DNA of 64,000 bases, from positions 1 through 64,000 of the forward strand of contig JBBRWQ010000001.1 in assembly GCA_038249115.1 (NCBI GenBank), read 5' to 3'. How positions within the stretch are numbered: position 1 is the stretch's first letter; each line of letters begins with the position of its first letter. The notes beneath the pieces are model-generated. The model did no database searches. It was not told the origin of the DNA and saw nothing but the letters and a program-made list of their open reading frames with translations. The translations under genes and the position numbers were made by a program. Of the stretch, positions 28,414-37,075 are shown piece after piece. The stretch comes from UBA4719 sp038249115. Lineage in GTDB: Bacteria > Actinomycetota > Actinomycetes > Actinomycetales > Dermatophilaceae.

Positions 28414-29268
28414 TCAACGGCGGGTGATGATAACCGACGTGGCCGCGAGGGCCGCTTCGGCGGGGTGCCAGGACAAGGCTTCGGACCCGCGCCCCCGGGT
28501 CCATGCGCGGTTGCCGACGGTGACTGAGGTGATGCCATCGGCATCCGCATGGGCCACTGCCCAGGAGCCGGCAGCCCAGGCTAGCTGGGCGTTGCGTCCC
28601 GTGACACGGATCGTCTTTCCCTGCACAGTGGCCGGCACGCCCAGCTCGGCCGTCAAGTGCACTGCGATGGTCGCAGCCGGGGTGCTGACCGTCGCTTCGT
28701 CCAGCCGGCAGCCGAAGCCGCCGGGGGAGTGGCCGGCCAGGGTCGAGGCGAGGATGCGCCCCTCCTGCTCATGGTCCGCGTAGGCCTGCGGGGCCGCACT
28801 GCGCTGGACCATCTGGGCCACTTTGGTGATCTCCATGCCCTGATAACCGCTGATCTTGGTCAGGGCGTCATAGAACTTGTTGGTCGCGTAGACGGGGTCC
28901 AGAATCTGCGCCTCCGTCCCCCAGCCCTGGCTGGGGCGCTGCTGGAACAACCCGAGGGAGTCGCGGTCGCCGAACCGGATGTTGCGCAGCTTGGACTCCT
29001 GGATCGCCGTGGCGTTGCCGATGGTGGCGGCACGCGCGGGCAAGCCACGTTTGAGCGCGATGGCAGTGATCGTGGCAGCGTTGGCGCTCTGTTCCGGGGT
29101 GAACGAGACCTCGTTTGCGAGTGCCACCGCACGACACGACGGCTGACCGAAGTTCGTCCTGAATGTGGTGTAGGCGACGAAGCCGACGCCGCCGACTATC
29201 GCCACGATGACCAGAAGCACGAGACGCCCGACCCACCGGCGTCGACGCCGACCGTGGGTAATGGTCAT
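28414..29268 (-). CDS. Membrane-anchored lysozyme/lytic-transglycosylase-like protein
   Basis: 284 residues. A basic N-terminus (MTITHGRRRRRWVGR) leads into one membrane helix at about 16-34, so the body is outside. Residues about 70-150 contain AIQESKLRNIRFGDRDSLGL followed by FQQRPSQGWG, where the glutamate sits as in goose-type/soluble lytic transglycosylases. The C-terminal 100 residues are unassigned. Homologues often carry a heavy-metal transporter label, which the sequence does not support. It ends convergently with gltA and lies 16 bases before dapD on the same strand direction. Confidence 0.7.
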   Translation of the reverse strand: MTITHGRRRRRWVGRLVLLVIVAIVGGVGFVAYTTFRTNFGQPSCRAVALANEVSFTPEQSANAATITAIALKRGLPARAATIGNATAIQESKLRNIRFGDRDSLGLFQQRPSQGWGTEAQILDPVYATNKFYDALTKISGYQGMEITKVAQMVQRSAAPQAYADHEQEGRILASTLAGHSPGGFGCRLDEATVSTPAATIAVHLTAELGVPATVQGKTIRVTGRNAQLAWAAGSWAVAHADADGITSVTVGNRAWTRGRGSEALSWHPAEAALAATSVIITRR

Positions 29269-29284
29269 GTCGGGGATCAGCTGC

Positions 29285-30223
29285 TCAGTCGTTGACGTGG
29301 AGGGCGGAGTTCAAGGTGATGCCGCTACCGGTGCGTGAGCGGGCCTCGACGGTGCCGGTCACCGAGTTCCGGAGGAACAGCAGGCCCGAGCGCCCCGAGA
29401 GCTCCCTGGCCTTGACCACCTGTCCATCCTGCAAGGTGACCTTGGTGCCGGCGGTGACATAGAGCCCGGCCTCGACAACGCAGTCGTCGCCCAGGGAGAT
29501 GCCGATCCCCGACTCGGCGCCGAGCAGGCAGCGCTCGCCGATGCTGATCCGGTCGGTGCCACCACCGGAGAGTGTGCCCATGATGGAGGCGCCGCCCCCG
29601 ATGTCAGTGCCGTCGCCAACCACGACGCCCTGCACGATCCGGCCCTCGACCATGGAGGTCCCCAGCGTCCCGGCGTTGAAGTTGACGAAACCCTCGTGCA
29701 TCACCGTGGTGCCTTCGGCCAGGTAGGCGCCCAGGCGCACCCGGTCGGCGTCGGCGATCCGGACCCCGCCGGGCACCACGTAGTCGGTCATCCGCGGGAA
29801 CTTGTCAACGCTGAAGACCTGGACCGGCCCGGAGTCGCGCAGATGCATACGGGTGCGTTCGAAGTCCTCGACCGGGCACGGGCCGGCGCTGGTCCACACG
29901 ACTGTGTTGAGCACACCGAAGAGTCCGTCGAGGTTGATGCTGTTGGGTTTCACAAGGCGGTGCGAGAGCAGGTGAAGACGCAGGTAGGCATCGGGGACGT
30001 CGGCGGGCGCTGCGTCGAGGTCGATCGCAACATGGACCACCTGTGCGCGAACGCCACGACGAGGGTCCTCCTTGGCTGCAGCTGCCAGCTCCGCGGGGGC
30101 GCCGTAAGGATCCTCGGCCGTAGCAGGTCCGAGCGCCGGCTCGGGGAACCAGGCGTCGAGCACCTGACCGCCCACGGTCACCGTGGCGAGTCCATATCCC
30201 CATGCGCTGCGCTCGCTCGTCAT
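29285..30223 (-). CDS. dapD: Tetrahydrodipicolinate N-succinyltransferase
   Basis: 312 residues from ATG 30223 (MTSERSAWGYGLATVTVGGQ). The C-terminal half is a left-handed beta-helix of hexapeptide repeats (RIVQGVVVGDGTDIGGGASI, then RCLLGAESGIGISLGDDCVV), and the N-terminal domain with HRLVKPNSINLDGLFG is typical of the actinobacterial DapD class. It uses succinyl-CoA to acylate tetrahydrodipicolinate in the meso-DAP/lysine pathway. It diverges from dapE across 60 bp. Confidence 0.95.
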   Translation of the reverse strand: MTSERSAWGYGLATVTVGGQVLDAWFPEPALGPATAEDPYGAPAELAAAAKEDPRRGVRAQVVHVAIDLDAAPADVPDAYLRLHLLSHRLVKPNSINLDGLFGVLNTVVWTSAGPCPVEDFERTRMHLRDSGPVQVFSVDKFPRMTDYVVPGGVRIADADRVRLGAYLAEGTTVMHEGFVNFNAGTLGTSMVEGRIVQGVVVGDGTDIGGGASIMGTLSGGGTDRISIGERCLLGAESGIGISLGDDCVVEAGLYVTAGTKVTLQDGQVVKARELSGRSGLLFLRNSVTGTVEARSRTGSGITLNSALHVND

Positions 30224-30283
30224 GGACACCAGCGTAGGTGAGTTGTCGGGGACGGCGGGCACCCGCCGGATACGCTGCCTCGC
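30224..30283. promoter_or_regulatory. Shared divergent promoter region of dapD and dapE
   Basis: Only 60 bp separate the two start codons, so both promoters must lie here or within the neighbouring genes. I see no confident hexamers; overlapping promoters would allow joint control of the two succinylase-pathway genes. Confidence 0.4.
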
Positions 30284-31357
30284 ATGTCTTCCACGCCACG
30301 CCTCGATCTGGCCACCGACGTCGTCGCCTTGACAGCAGCACTGTGCGACATCGAGTCGGTGAGCGGTGACGAGCAGCAGATATCGGACGCCATCGATGCC
30401 GCCCTCCGGCCGCTGGGCCACCTTGAGGTGACCCGTGACGGGCGCACGATCATCGCTCGCACCAACCTTGGCCGTACGGAGCGTGTCCTGCTGGCCGGTC
30501 ACATGGACACCGTTCCGCTGACCGATCCGCCGAACCTTCCGGCCCGCCGTGAAGGTGACAACCTGGTCGGTCGTGGCACCTGCGACATGAAGGGCGGTTT
30601 GGCCGTTCAGCTGCGACTGGCCGCAGAGCTGTCCGAACCGACCCGGGACATCACCTACGTGTTCTACGACTGTGAAGAGATCGAGATCGAGCGCAATGGG
30701 CTGGCGCGCGTGCGCCGCAACAGCCCCGAGCTGCTGCAAGCCGACTTCGCTGTGCTGCTCGAGCCGACCGACGGCGCTGTCGAGGGTGGCTGCAAGGGCA
30801 CCCTGCGGGTCGATGTCACGGCCACGGGCAAGGCGGCCCACTCGGCGCGCCCCTGGAACGGTCACAACGCGATCCACGAGGCCGCGACCATCCTGGGACG
30901 GCTGGTGGCCTATGAGCCGCAGACCATCGAGGTGGACGGACTGGACTACCACGAGGCGCTGAGCGCCGTCGGCATCCGGGGAGGGATCGCCGGCAACATC
31001 ATTCCCGACGAGTGTGTAGTCACGGTCAACTACCGCTTCGCGCCCAACAAGTCGGGCGAGCAGGCACTGGCCCACGTGTCCGAGCTCTTTGACGGGTATG
31101 CCGTGGTGTTGACCGACAGTGCGGACGGCGCGCGGCCTGGGCTGCAGCTGCCGGCGGCCAGGGCGTTCGTCGACGCCTTGGCGGTGCCGGTGCGGGCCAA
31201 GGAGGGCTGGACCGACGTTGCCCTGTTCTCGCAGCTGTCGATCCCTGCGGTGAACTTCGGTCCGGGGGACCCGAACTGGGCCCACCACGACCTGGAGCAC
31301 TGCCCGGTGCAGCAGCTGGTCGATGCGGAGGCGGCGTTGTTGCGCTGGTTGGCCTGA
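30284..31357 (+). CDS. dapE: Succinyl-diaminopimelate desuccinylase
   Basis: 357 residues, M20 metallopeptidase family. First metal ligands: LLAGHMDTVPL and GRGTCDMKGGLAV; the general-base/metal pair is in YDCEEIE. The lid/dimerisation domain follows at about 180-290 (KAAHSARPWNGHNAIHEAA). It releases succinate from succinyl-DAP to give LL-DAP. With dapC and dapD nearby, three steps of the succinylase branch are within 6 kb. Confidence 0.94.
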   Translation: MSSTPRLDLATDVVALTAALCDIESVSGDEQQISDAIDAALRPLGHLEVTRDGRTIIARTNLGRTERVLLAGHMDTVPLTDPPNLPARREGDNLVGRGTCDMKGGLAVQLRLAAELSEPTRDITYVFYDCEEIEIERNGLARVRRNSPELLQADFAVLLEPTDGAVEGGCKGTLRVDVTATGKAAHSARPWNGHNAIHEAATILGRLVAYEPQTIEVDGLDYHEALSAVGIRGGIAGNIIPDECVVTVNYRFAPNKSGEQALAHVSELFDGYAVVLTDSADGARPGLQLPAARAFVDALAVPVRAKEGWTDVALFSQLSIPAVNFGPGDPNWAHHDLEHCPVQQLVDAEAALLRWLA

Positions 31358-31377
31358 CGCCGCATAGATTGGTGGCC

Positions 31378-32133
31378 GTGACCGAGAAGAGCTACGAATA
31401 CCACACGGGCCCCGTGACGCTGCGACGCAGCAAGGTGCCTCCGACCACGACAGACCAGCGGCTGCTCGACAACGCCGGGCCAGCCGACTGGCTGCATGCC
31501 GACCCGTGGCGGGTGCTGCGGATCCAGAGCGAGTTCGTCGAGGGTTTCGGCGCGCTGGCCGAGCTCGGTCCAGCCGTGAGCGTGTTCGGCTCCGCGCGGA
31601 CCAGGCCGGAGGACCCCAACTACGCCATGGGTGTCGCGGTCGGCACGGCGCTCGCCGTCGCCGGCTACGCGGTCATCACCGGGGGCGGGCCGGGGTCGAT
31701 GGAGGCTGCCAACAAGGGAGCCCTCGAGGCTGGCGGCACCTCTGTCGGGCTAGGCATCGAGCTGCCGTTCGAACAGGGCATGAACCGTTTTGTCGACCTC
31801 GGGGTCAACTTCCGCTACTTCTTCGCCCGCAAGACCATGTTCGTCAAGTACGCGCAAGGGTTCATCGTCCTGCCTGGCGGCTTCGGCACCCTGGACGAGC
31901 TCTTCGAGGCGGTCACACTCGTGCAGACGCGCAAGGTCACCTCCTTCCCGCTGGTGCTCATGGGCACGGCGTACTGGGGCGGCCTGCTCGACTGGCTTCG
32001 CCAGACCGCTGAGGCCACGGGAACCATCAGCCCGCCCGACGTCGACCTCCTGCACGTCACCGATGACGTCGACGAGGCGGTGCGCATCATTGTCGGCGGA
32101 GACCAGGACTACACACCCAAACGTCCCGAATAG
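31378..32133 (+). CDS. LOG-family (TIGR00730) Rossmann-fold protein
   Basis: About 251 residues. It has the two LOG motifs, GGGPGSMEAANKGA and PGGFGTLDELFEA, which bind the nucleotide phosphate in cytokinin-riboside 5'-monophosphate phosphoribohydrolases. The N-terminus could be GTG 31378, GTG 31372 or TTG 31369; none has a well-placed Shine-Dalgarno. It is 20 bases after dapE, as in mycobacteria where a LOG gene (Rv1205) lies near dapE. Bacterial substrates are often unclear; nucleotide salvage is possible. Confidence 0.88.
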   Translation: MTEKSYEYHTGPVTLRRSKVPPTTTDQRLLDNAGPADWLHADPWRVLRIQSEFVEGFGALAELGPAVSVFGSARTRPEDPNYAMGVAVGTALAVAGYAVITGGGPGSMEAANKGALEAGGTSVGLGIELPFEQGMNRFVDLGVNFRYFFARKTMFVKYAQGFIVLPGGFGTLDELFEAVTLVQTRKVTSFPLVLMGTAYWGGLLDWLRQTAEATGTISPPDVDLLHVTDDVDEAVRIIVGGDQDYTPKRPE

Positions 32134-32202
32134 CCATCTTTTGTCAGGCGATCTTTCGGCAGTCTCTGGTTCGGCGATGAGCTTGCGCCCCATACTGACG
32201 AG

Positions 32203-32436
32203 ATGACCGTCTCGCCACTGCCGACACGAGGGAGCACCTTGCTCGGCCGCGATAAGGCGGGCAGACGGCTGCGCGTGTCATCACATCCGGATGCCGGGAG
32301 GGTCGTGCTCTCGATCTGGCAGGACGACATCTGCCGGGCCACGCTGCGCCTGGCTGAAGAAGACGTCCCCGAACTGGTCAAGATGCTGAGCTCCTCGTTG
32401 GTCCAGCCGTCTGCCCAGGAGTCAGACGTCGGTTAG
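32203..32436 (+). CDS. Small conserved-looking hypothetical protein
   Basis: 77 residues, soluble, beginning MTVSPLPTRGSTLLGRDKAG. A short beta-rich core (VVLSIWQDDICRATLRLAEE) is followed by an amphipathic helix (VPELVKMLSSSLV). It follows the LOG gene and precedes a terminator-like hairpin, so it is probably the last gene of the dapE-LOG transcript. I do not recognise a family. Confidence 0.6.
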   Translation: MTVSPLPTRGSTLLGRDKAGRRLRVSSHPDAGRVVLSIWQDDICRATLRLAEEDVPELVKMLSSSLVQPSAQESDVG

Positions 32437-32513
32437 CACCTTGAGCAGGTACGTGACGTCGACCCTCGGTCCGGCCTTCCCTTCCGCTGGCGTCCTGAGA
32501 GAACCCGATATGG

Positions 32514-32537
32514 CCTGCTATCGTGCAGCAGGTTTTT
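32514..32537 (+). terminator. Rho-independent-like terminator
   Basis: CCTGCT (32514-32519), 7-base loop, AGCAGG (32527-32532), then TTTTTCTT. It lies between the 77-residue gene and the next plus-strand gene and would end the dapE-LOG transcript. The stem is short for such GC-rich DNA. Confidence 0.55.
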
Positions 32538-32564
32538 CTTGCGCGTCCTATCTGAGGACCCACC

Positions 32565-33779
32565 GTGACAGAACGCCGCGTTCCCCGCTGGTCAGAGCTG
32601 GCTCCCTTTCTCGGTCACCGGCCCCTCGTCCTCAGCCCCACCGAACGACGGCTGTCCCGCGCCCACACCATAGGTGACCTGCGTACGATCGCCCGTCGGC
32701 GGACGCCTCGGGCGGTGTTCGACTACACCGACGGGGCGGCAGAGGCAGAGATCAGCCTGCGGCGCGCGCGAGCCGCCTTTCGCAGCGTCGAGTTCAGACC
32801 GGGCGTGCTGCGCGACGTCTCCCAGATCGACCCCGGCACCCCGATCCTTGGGAAGCGTTCGGCGCTGCCATTCGTCTTCGCGCCGACCGGGTTCACGCGG
32901 ATGATGCACCACGAGGGTGAGCGGGCTGTCGTGCGAGTCGCCGCCCGTCGGGGGATTCCCTATGCGCTTTCGACGATGGGCACGACCTCGCTGGAGGAAG
33001 TTGCGGCGACGGCGCCGGACGCGCAGCGATGGTTCCAGCTTTACCTGTGGAAGGACCGGGAGGCGAGCAGCGAGCTGCTGCGTCGCGCTGCCTCGAACGG
33101 ATACGACGTGCTGGTCCTGACCGTGGACACCGCCGTCGCCGGGTCCCGGCTGCGGGACGTTCGCAACGGGCTGACGATCCCGCCGTCGTTGACTCTGCGC
33201 ACCATCGCTGACACCGTGACCCACCCACAGTGGTGGGTCAACCTGCTGACCACCGAGCCCTTGAGCTTCGCGTCGCTCTCCTCCTGGAACGGCACGGTCG
33301 CCGACCTGGCCAACGCCATGTTCGACCCAACCGTCGGTCCGGAGGACCTGGACTGGTTACGGCAGTCGTGGAGCGGCAAGCTGGTGGTCAAGGGGATCCA
33401 GACGGTCGAGGACGCCAGGATGGTGGTCGATCACGGCGCAGACGCGATCGTGGTGTCCAACCACGGTGGCCGGCAGCTGGATCGAGCACCCATCCCCCTG
33501 CACGTGCTCCCCGCTGTGGTCGAGGTTGTCGGAGACCGCGCCGAGGTGTTCCTGGACACGGGCATCACCAGTGGTGCCGACATCGTTGCGGGGCTCGCCC
33601 TCGGCGCCACGGCATGCCTCGTTGGCCGGGCCTACCTTTACGGTCTGATGGCCGGCGGAGAGCGAGGCGTCGACAGGGCGGTGCAGATTCTGAACGCCGA
33701 GATCGTCCGTACGCTTGCGCTGCTCGGGGTCTCGCGGGTCGCCGACCTCAACCCCTCACACGTGGTACTGCGTCCGTAG
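32565..33779 (+). CDS. FMN-dependent alpha-hydroxyacid oxidase/dehydrogenase (LldD-like)
   Basis: 404 residues from GTG 32565. The flavin-binding and catalytic pattern of the L-lactate dehydrogenase/glycolate oxidase family is present: APTGFTRMMHHEGE, LYLWKDREASSELL, LVVKGIQTVEDA, and SNHGGRQLDRAP with the active-site histidine, then DTGITSGADIVAGLALGA for FMN phosphate. It oxidises an L-2-hydroxyacid, most likely L-lactate, to the keto acid. A mycofactocin-type MftD role is less likely because no mft genes are nearby. Confidence 0.87.
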   Translation: MTERRVPRWSELAPFLGHRPLVLSPTERRLSRAHTIGDLRTIARRRTPRAVFDYTDGAAEAEISLRRARAAFRSVEFRPGVLRDVSQIDPGTPILGKRSALPFVFAPTGFTRMMHHEGERAVVRVAARRGIPYALSTMGTTSLEEVAATAPDAQRWFQLYLWKDREASSELLRRAASNGYDVLVLTVDTAVAGSRLRDVRNGLTIPPSLTLRTIADTVTHPQWWVNLLTTEPLSFASLSSWNGTVADLANAMFDPTVGPEDLDWLRQSWSGKLVVKGIQTVEDARMVVDHGADAIVVSNHGGRQLDRAPIPLHVLPAVVEVVGDRAEVFLDTGITSGADIVAGLALGATACLVGRAYLYGLMAGGERGVDRAVQILNAEIVRTLALLGVSRVADLNPSHVVLRP

Positions 33780-33797
33780 CCTCACTCGTCCGTAGGC

Positions 33798-34511
33798 CTA
33801 CTCCAGGCCGAGGTATGCCTCGACCACGCGCGGGTCGGTGAGCAGCTCTGAGGCTGCGCCTTCGTGGGCAACCTTCCCTGTCTCCAGGACGTACCCGTAG
33901 TCAGCCGCCCGTAGTGCTCGACGAGCGTTCTGCTCGACGAGAACGACGGTGGTGCCTGATGCGCGAATCTGCGCGATGACACGGAACACTTCGTCGACGA
34001 CCTTCGGGGCCAGGCCCATCGACGGTTCGTCCATCAGCAGCACGGTCGGCAGTGCGACCAGAGCCCTGGCGATGGCGAGCATCTGCTGCTCGCCGCCGGA
34101 CAGCGCCCCCGCCGCCAGCGAGCGACGCTGAGCCAGCAGGGGGAAGCGCTCGTACATCTCCTCGATCGACGTGGCTTGGGTCGACCGGCGCTGCCAGCCT
34201 CCGAGCTGGAGGTTCTCCTCCACCGTCAGGGTCCCCAGGATCAGACGCCCCTCTGGCACCTGGACAAGCCCATGGGAGACCAGCCGGTGCGCCGGCCGAC
34301 GGGTGATGTCGTTGCCTTGGTAGAGGACCCGGCCTGATCGTGGCCGGACCAGGCCGGCAATGGCGTTGAGGATCGAGGTCTTGCCTGCGCCGTTGGCGCC
34401 GACGAGGGTGATCAGGGAGCCGGCATCGGCGTGGAAGGAGACACCCCTGACGGCGTCGACCCGCCCGTAGGCGACCACGAGGTTCTCCACGCTCAGGATC
34501 GGGGTGCTCAC
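33798..34511 (-). CDS. livF: Branched-chain amino-acid ABC transporter ATPase LivF
   Basis: 237 residues, one ABC ATPase domain: Walker A GANGAGKTSIL, signature LSGGEQQMLAIAR, Walker B VLLMDEPSMGLAP. The LivF class is shown by its size and the C-terminus DPRVVEAYLGLE. It overlaps the upstream LivM-LivG fusion gene by 4 bases and is the last gene of the operon, ending convergently 18 bases from the lldD-like gene. Confidence 0.93.
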   Translation of the reverse strand: MSTPILSVENLVVAYGRVDAVRGVSFHADAGSLITLVGANGAGKTSILNAIAGLVRPRSGRVLYQGNDITRRPAHRLVSHGLVQVPEGRLILGTLTVEENLQLGGWQRRSTQATSIEEMYERFPLLAQRRSLAAGALSGGEQQMLAIARALVALPTVLLMDEPSMGLAPKVVDEVFRVIAQIRASGTTVVLVEQNARRALRAADYGYVLETGKVAHEGAASELLTDPRVVEAYLGLE

Positions 34512-36193
34512 ACCGTCTCCGTCCGCTCGTCCTCGGCGCCGAGGTAGGCCTCGACGACGCGCGGGTCGCGAGCGACTGTCGCAGGGTCTCCGGCTGCGAT
34601 GACCTCACCGAAGTCCAGTACAACCACGCGGGTGCAGGTCTCGAGCACCATGCGCACATTGTGCTCGATCAGCAGGACTGTGACGCCGTCATCGGCGAGA
34701 GAGCGGATCAAGACCGACAACTGATGGGCCTCGACCTGGTTCATCCCGGCGGCCGGCTCGTCGAGGATCAGCAACGTCGGATGGGCTGCCAGTGCCCGGG
34801 CGATCTCGAGCCGGCGTTGGTCGCCGTAGGAGAGGTCACCTGCCGGCATACGTGCACGGTCGGCGAGGCCGACTCGGGTCAGCTGCGCGAATGCCTGGCC
34901 GAGGGCCAGCCTCTCGTCACGGCGGGCGGACGGCAGCAGGACCAAGCGGCGCAGCAGTGTGGGGCGACTCATGCGGTGGGCGCCGACGAGTGCGTTGTCC
35001 AAGGCGCTGAGACGGTCGAAAAGCTTGATCTGCTGGAAGGTTCGGCTGACCCCTGCCCGAGCGATCCGGTGGGCGGGCACACCGGACCCAACGGAGATAC
35101 CAAGCACGGCCCCCTCTCCCCTGGTGGGGGTCACGAGCCCGGACACGATGTTGATCAACGTGGTCTTGCCGGCGCCGTTTGGACCGATCAGGCCAACGAT
35201 CTCACCTGCTGCAATGTCGAGGTCGACGCCGCGCACCGCATGGACTCCGCCGTAGTCCTTCCCGATGGCGCGCAAACTGGCGATCGGCGAGCCGATCGCG
35301 GGCAGCGGCGGAAGGTCGGGCGGCGCGTCGGAGCGGCTTACCTTGCCCGGCCTGTGAGGGATGAGTGCGGCCAGACCACCCGGCAGGAACAGGATGACGA
35401 GGAGCAACATCAGGCTGGAGAGAAAGGGCCGGATCCAGCCCGCCTCGACACCCACCGCGCGCTGAAGCTCGGGTAGCGCGGTCAGGAAGATGCTGCCCAG
35501 CAGCGGCCCGATGAAGAGAGCCGTGCCGCCGACGACTGCGGTCACGAGTCCGTCGACGGCTGCTGAGAACCCGAACGCGTTGGGCTCAGCGAAGCGGACG
35601 AAGTGCGCCAGCAGGACGCCGTACAGCCCGGCAACAGCGCCTGAGGTGACGAAGGCGGTCATCCTGTGCCGGGTGACGTCGATACCCATCGCCTGGGCGG
35701 CAAGCTCGTCTTCTCGGATGGCGGCGAACGCGCGGCCCAGGCGGGACCCACCGAGGCGCCAGAACCAGTAGGCCACGACCACGAGGGCCAGCCAGGCCTG
35801 TGGGATGCCGACCAGCTTCGGGAAGGACAGTCCCTGTGCACCACCGGTCCACGACTGGTTGATCAGCAGGATGCGTACGACCTCGCCGAACGCAAGGGTC
35901 GCTATGGCCAGGAACACTCCACGCAGCCGCATCACGGGCAGACCGAGAAGGAACGCCAGGGCCGCCCCCAAGCTCATGCCGACAACGATGCCGACCACCA
36001 GACGAGGCACGACGCCGAACAGCGGTTCGGCGGGGACGACGAGCGAGGAGGTGAACGCGGCGGCCGAGGCCAGGCCTGCCTGGGCGAGGCTCAGCTGCCC
36101 AGCGATGAGCACTGCATAGAACGAGTAGGCGAGGACGCCGGTGAGCGCCGTGAACGTGATCGTTGAGGCATAGGCGTCGAGAAACGCGAACAT
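34508..36193 (-). CDS. Fused LivM permease-LivG ATPase
   Basis: A 561-residue fusion. Residues about 1-280 are a LivM-type permease with eight or so membrane helices (AIATLAFGEVVRILLINQ, then FAAIREDELAAQAMGID, the LivM hallmark loop). From about 305 an ABC ATPase follows, with Walker A GPNGAGKTTLI, signature LSYGDQRRLEIAR and Walker B LLILDEPAAGMNQ. LivM-LivG fusions are known in actinobacteria. The start overlaps the last base of the LivH stop. Confidence 0.92.
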   Translation of the reverse strand: MFAFLDAYASTITFTALTGVLAYSFYAVLIAGQLSLAQAGLASAAAFTSSLVVPAEPLFGVVPRLVVGIVVGMSLGAALAFLLGLPVMRLRGVFLAIATLAFGEVVRILLINQSWTGGAQGLSFPKLVGIPQAWLALVVVAYWFWRLGGSRLGRAFAAIREDELAAQAMGIDVTRHRMTAFVTSGAVAGLYGVLLAHFVRFAEPNAFGFSAAVDGLVTAVVGGTALFIGPLLGSIFLTALPELQRAVGVEAGWIRPFLSSLMLLLVILFLPGGLAALIPHRPGKVSRSDAPPDLPPLPAIGSPIASLRAIGKDYGGVHAVRGVDLDIAAGEIVGLIGPNGAGKTTLINIVSGLVTPTRGEGAVLGISVGSGVPAHRIARAGVSRTFQQIKLFDRLSALDNALVGAHRMSRPTLLRRLVLLPSARRDERLALGQAFAQLTRVGLADRARMPAGDLSYGDQRRLEIARALAAHPTLLILDEPAAGMNQVEAHQLSVLIRSLADDGVTVLLIEHNVRMVLETCTRVVVLDFGEVIAAGDPATVARDPRVVEAYLGAEDERTETV

Positions 36194-37068
36194 CAGATCT
36201 CTCGAACCTTGCGGGCACCGAAGATGCCCTGCGGACGAAGCAGCAGGATGGCGAACAGCAAGCCGAACGCGATGACATCGCGCCAGGACGAGCCGACGTA
36301 AGTGACCGCGAACACCTCTGCCAGGCCGACGATCAGGCCACCGAGCATGGCCCCGGGCAAGGACCCCAGGCCGCCGACGATGATCACGGCAAGACCCTTG
36401 AGCTCGATGCTGGTCCCCATCGCGATCTGGGCGCTGTTCACGTTGAGGGCGAACAGCACCCCGGCGACCCCACCGAGGGCGGAGGAGAGTGCGAAGGTGA
36501 GCGAGGTGATCCGGTCGACGTCGATTCCGAGCACCCGGGCAGCATGTGGGTTCTCGGCGACCGCGCGCATCCCGCGCCCCATCTTGGACCGCGAGACCAT
36601 CAGCGTCAGCCCCACCATGAGCGCGAACGCCACCGCAACGATGACAAGCTGGAGGACGGACACCACGGCGCCGGCGAACTCAAGCCGCTGGTGGGGGAAC
36701 GCGTCGGCAGGGAACCGTCGCGTGTCGGGACCGAAGCCTGCCTGAAGCAGTGCGAGGAACATCGCTCCGAGCCCGATCGAGGAGATCAGTCCGGCGAAGT
36801 GAGCGTCGTGGCGGTCCTTGAGCGGACGGAAGGCCACCCGCTCGATCACCAGCCCGAGCACCCCGCCGAACAAGAAGATGACCGGCAGGGTGACCCAGAT
36901 CGACAGACCGACACGGGTGACCAACTCGATGCCGACGAAGGCCGACGCGCTGAACACGGCTGAATGCGCCAGGTTAAGCCGGTCGAGGACCCCGAATACC
37001 AAGGTGAACCCGATCGCGAACAGTGCGTAGATCGACCCGAGGAAGATCCCGTTGAGCAGCTGCTGCAT
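36193..37068 (-). CDS. livH: Branched-chain amino-acid ABC transporter permease LivH
   Basis: 291 residues with about eight hydrophobic helices. It has the LivH N-terminus (LLNGIFLGSIYALFAIGFTL) and the permease loop MRAVAENPHAARVLGIDVDR. It starts 7 bases after the binding-protein gene and forms the inner-membrane channel with the LivM half of the next protein. Confidence 0.93.
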   Translation of the reverse strand: MQQLLNGIFLGSIYALFAIGFTLVFGVLDRLNLAHSAVFSASAFVGIELVTRVGLSIWVTLPVIFLFGGVLGLVIERVAFRPLKDRHDAHFAGLISSIGLGAMFLALLQAGFGPDTRRFPADAFPHQRLEFAGAVVSVLQLVIVAVAFALMVGLTLMVSRSKMGRGMRAVAENPHAARVLGIDVDRITSLTFALSSALGGVAGVLFALNVNSAQIAMGTSIELKGLAVIIVGGLGSLPGAMLGGLIVGLAEVFAVTYVGSSWRDVIAFGLLFAILLLRPQGIFGARKVREI

Positions 37069-37075
37069 CCGGGTG

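Noticed and set aside
28414..29268. Heavy-metal transporter label sometimes given to this family
   Set aside because: Only one membrane helix and no metal-binding motif; the sequence has a lysozyme-like ESKLRN...GLFQQ core.
30224..31300. Upstream extension of dapD to 31300
   Set aside because: The extension is antisense to dapE and lacks DapD similarity; ATG 30223 gives the normal family length.
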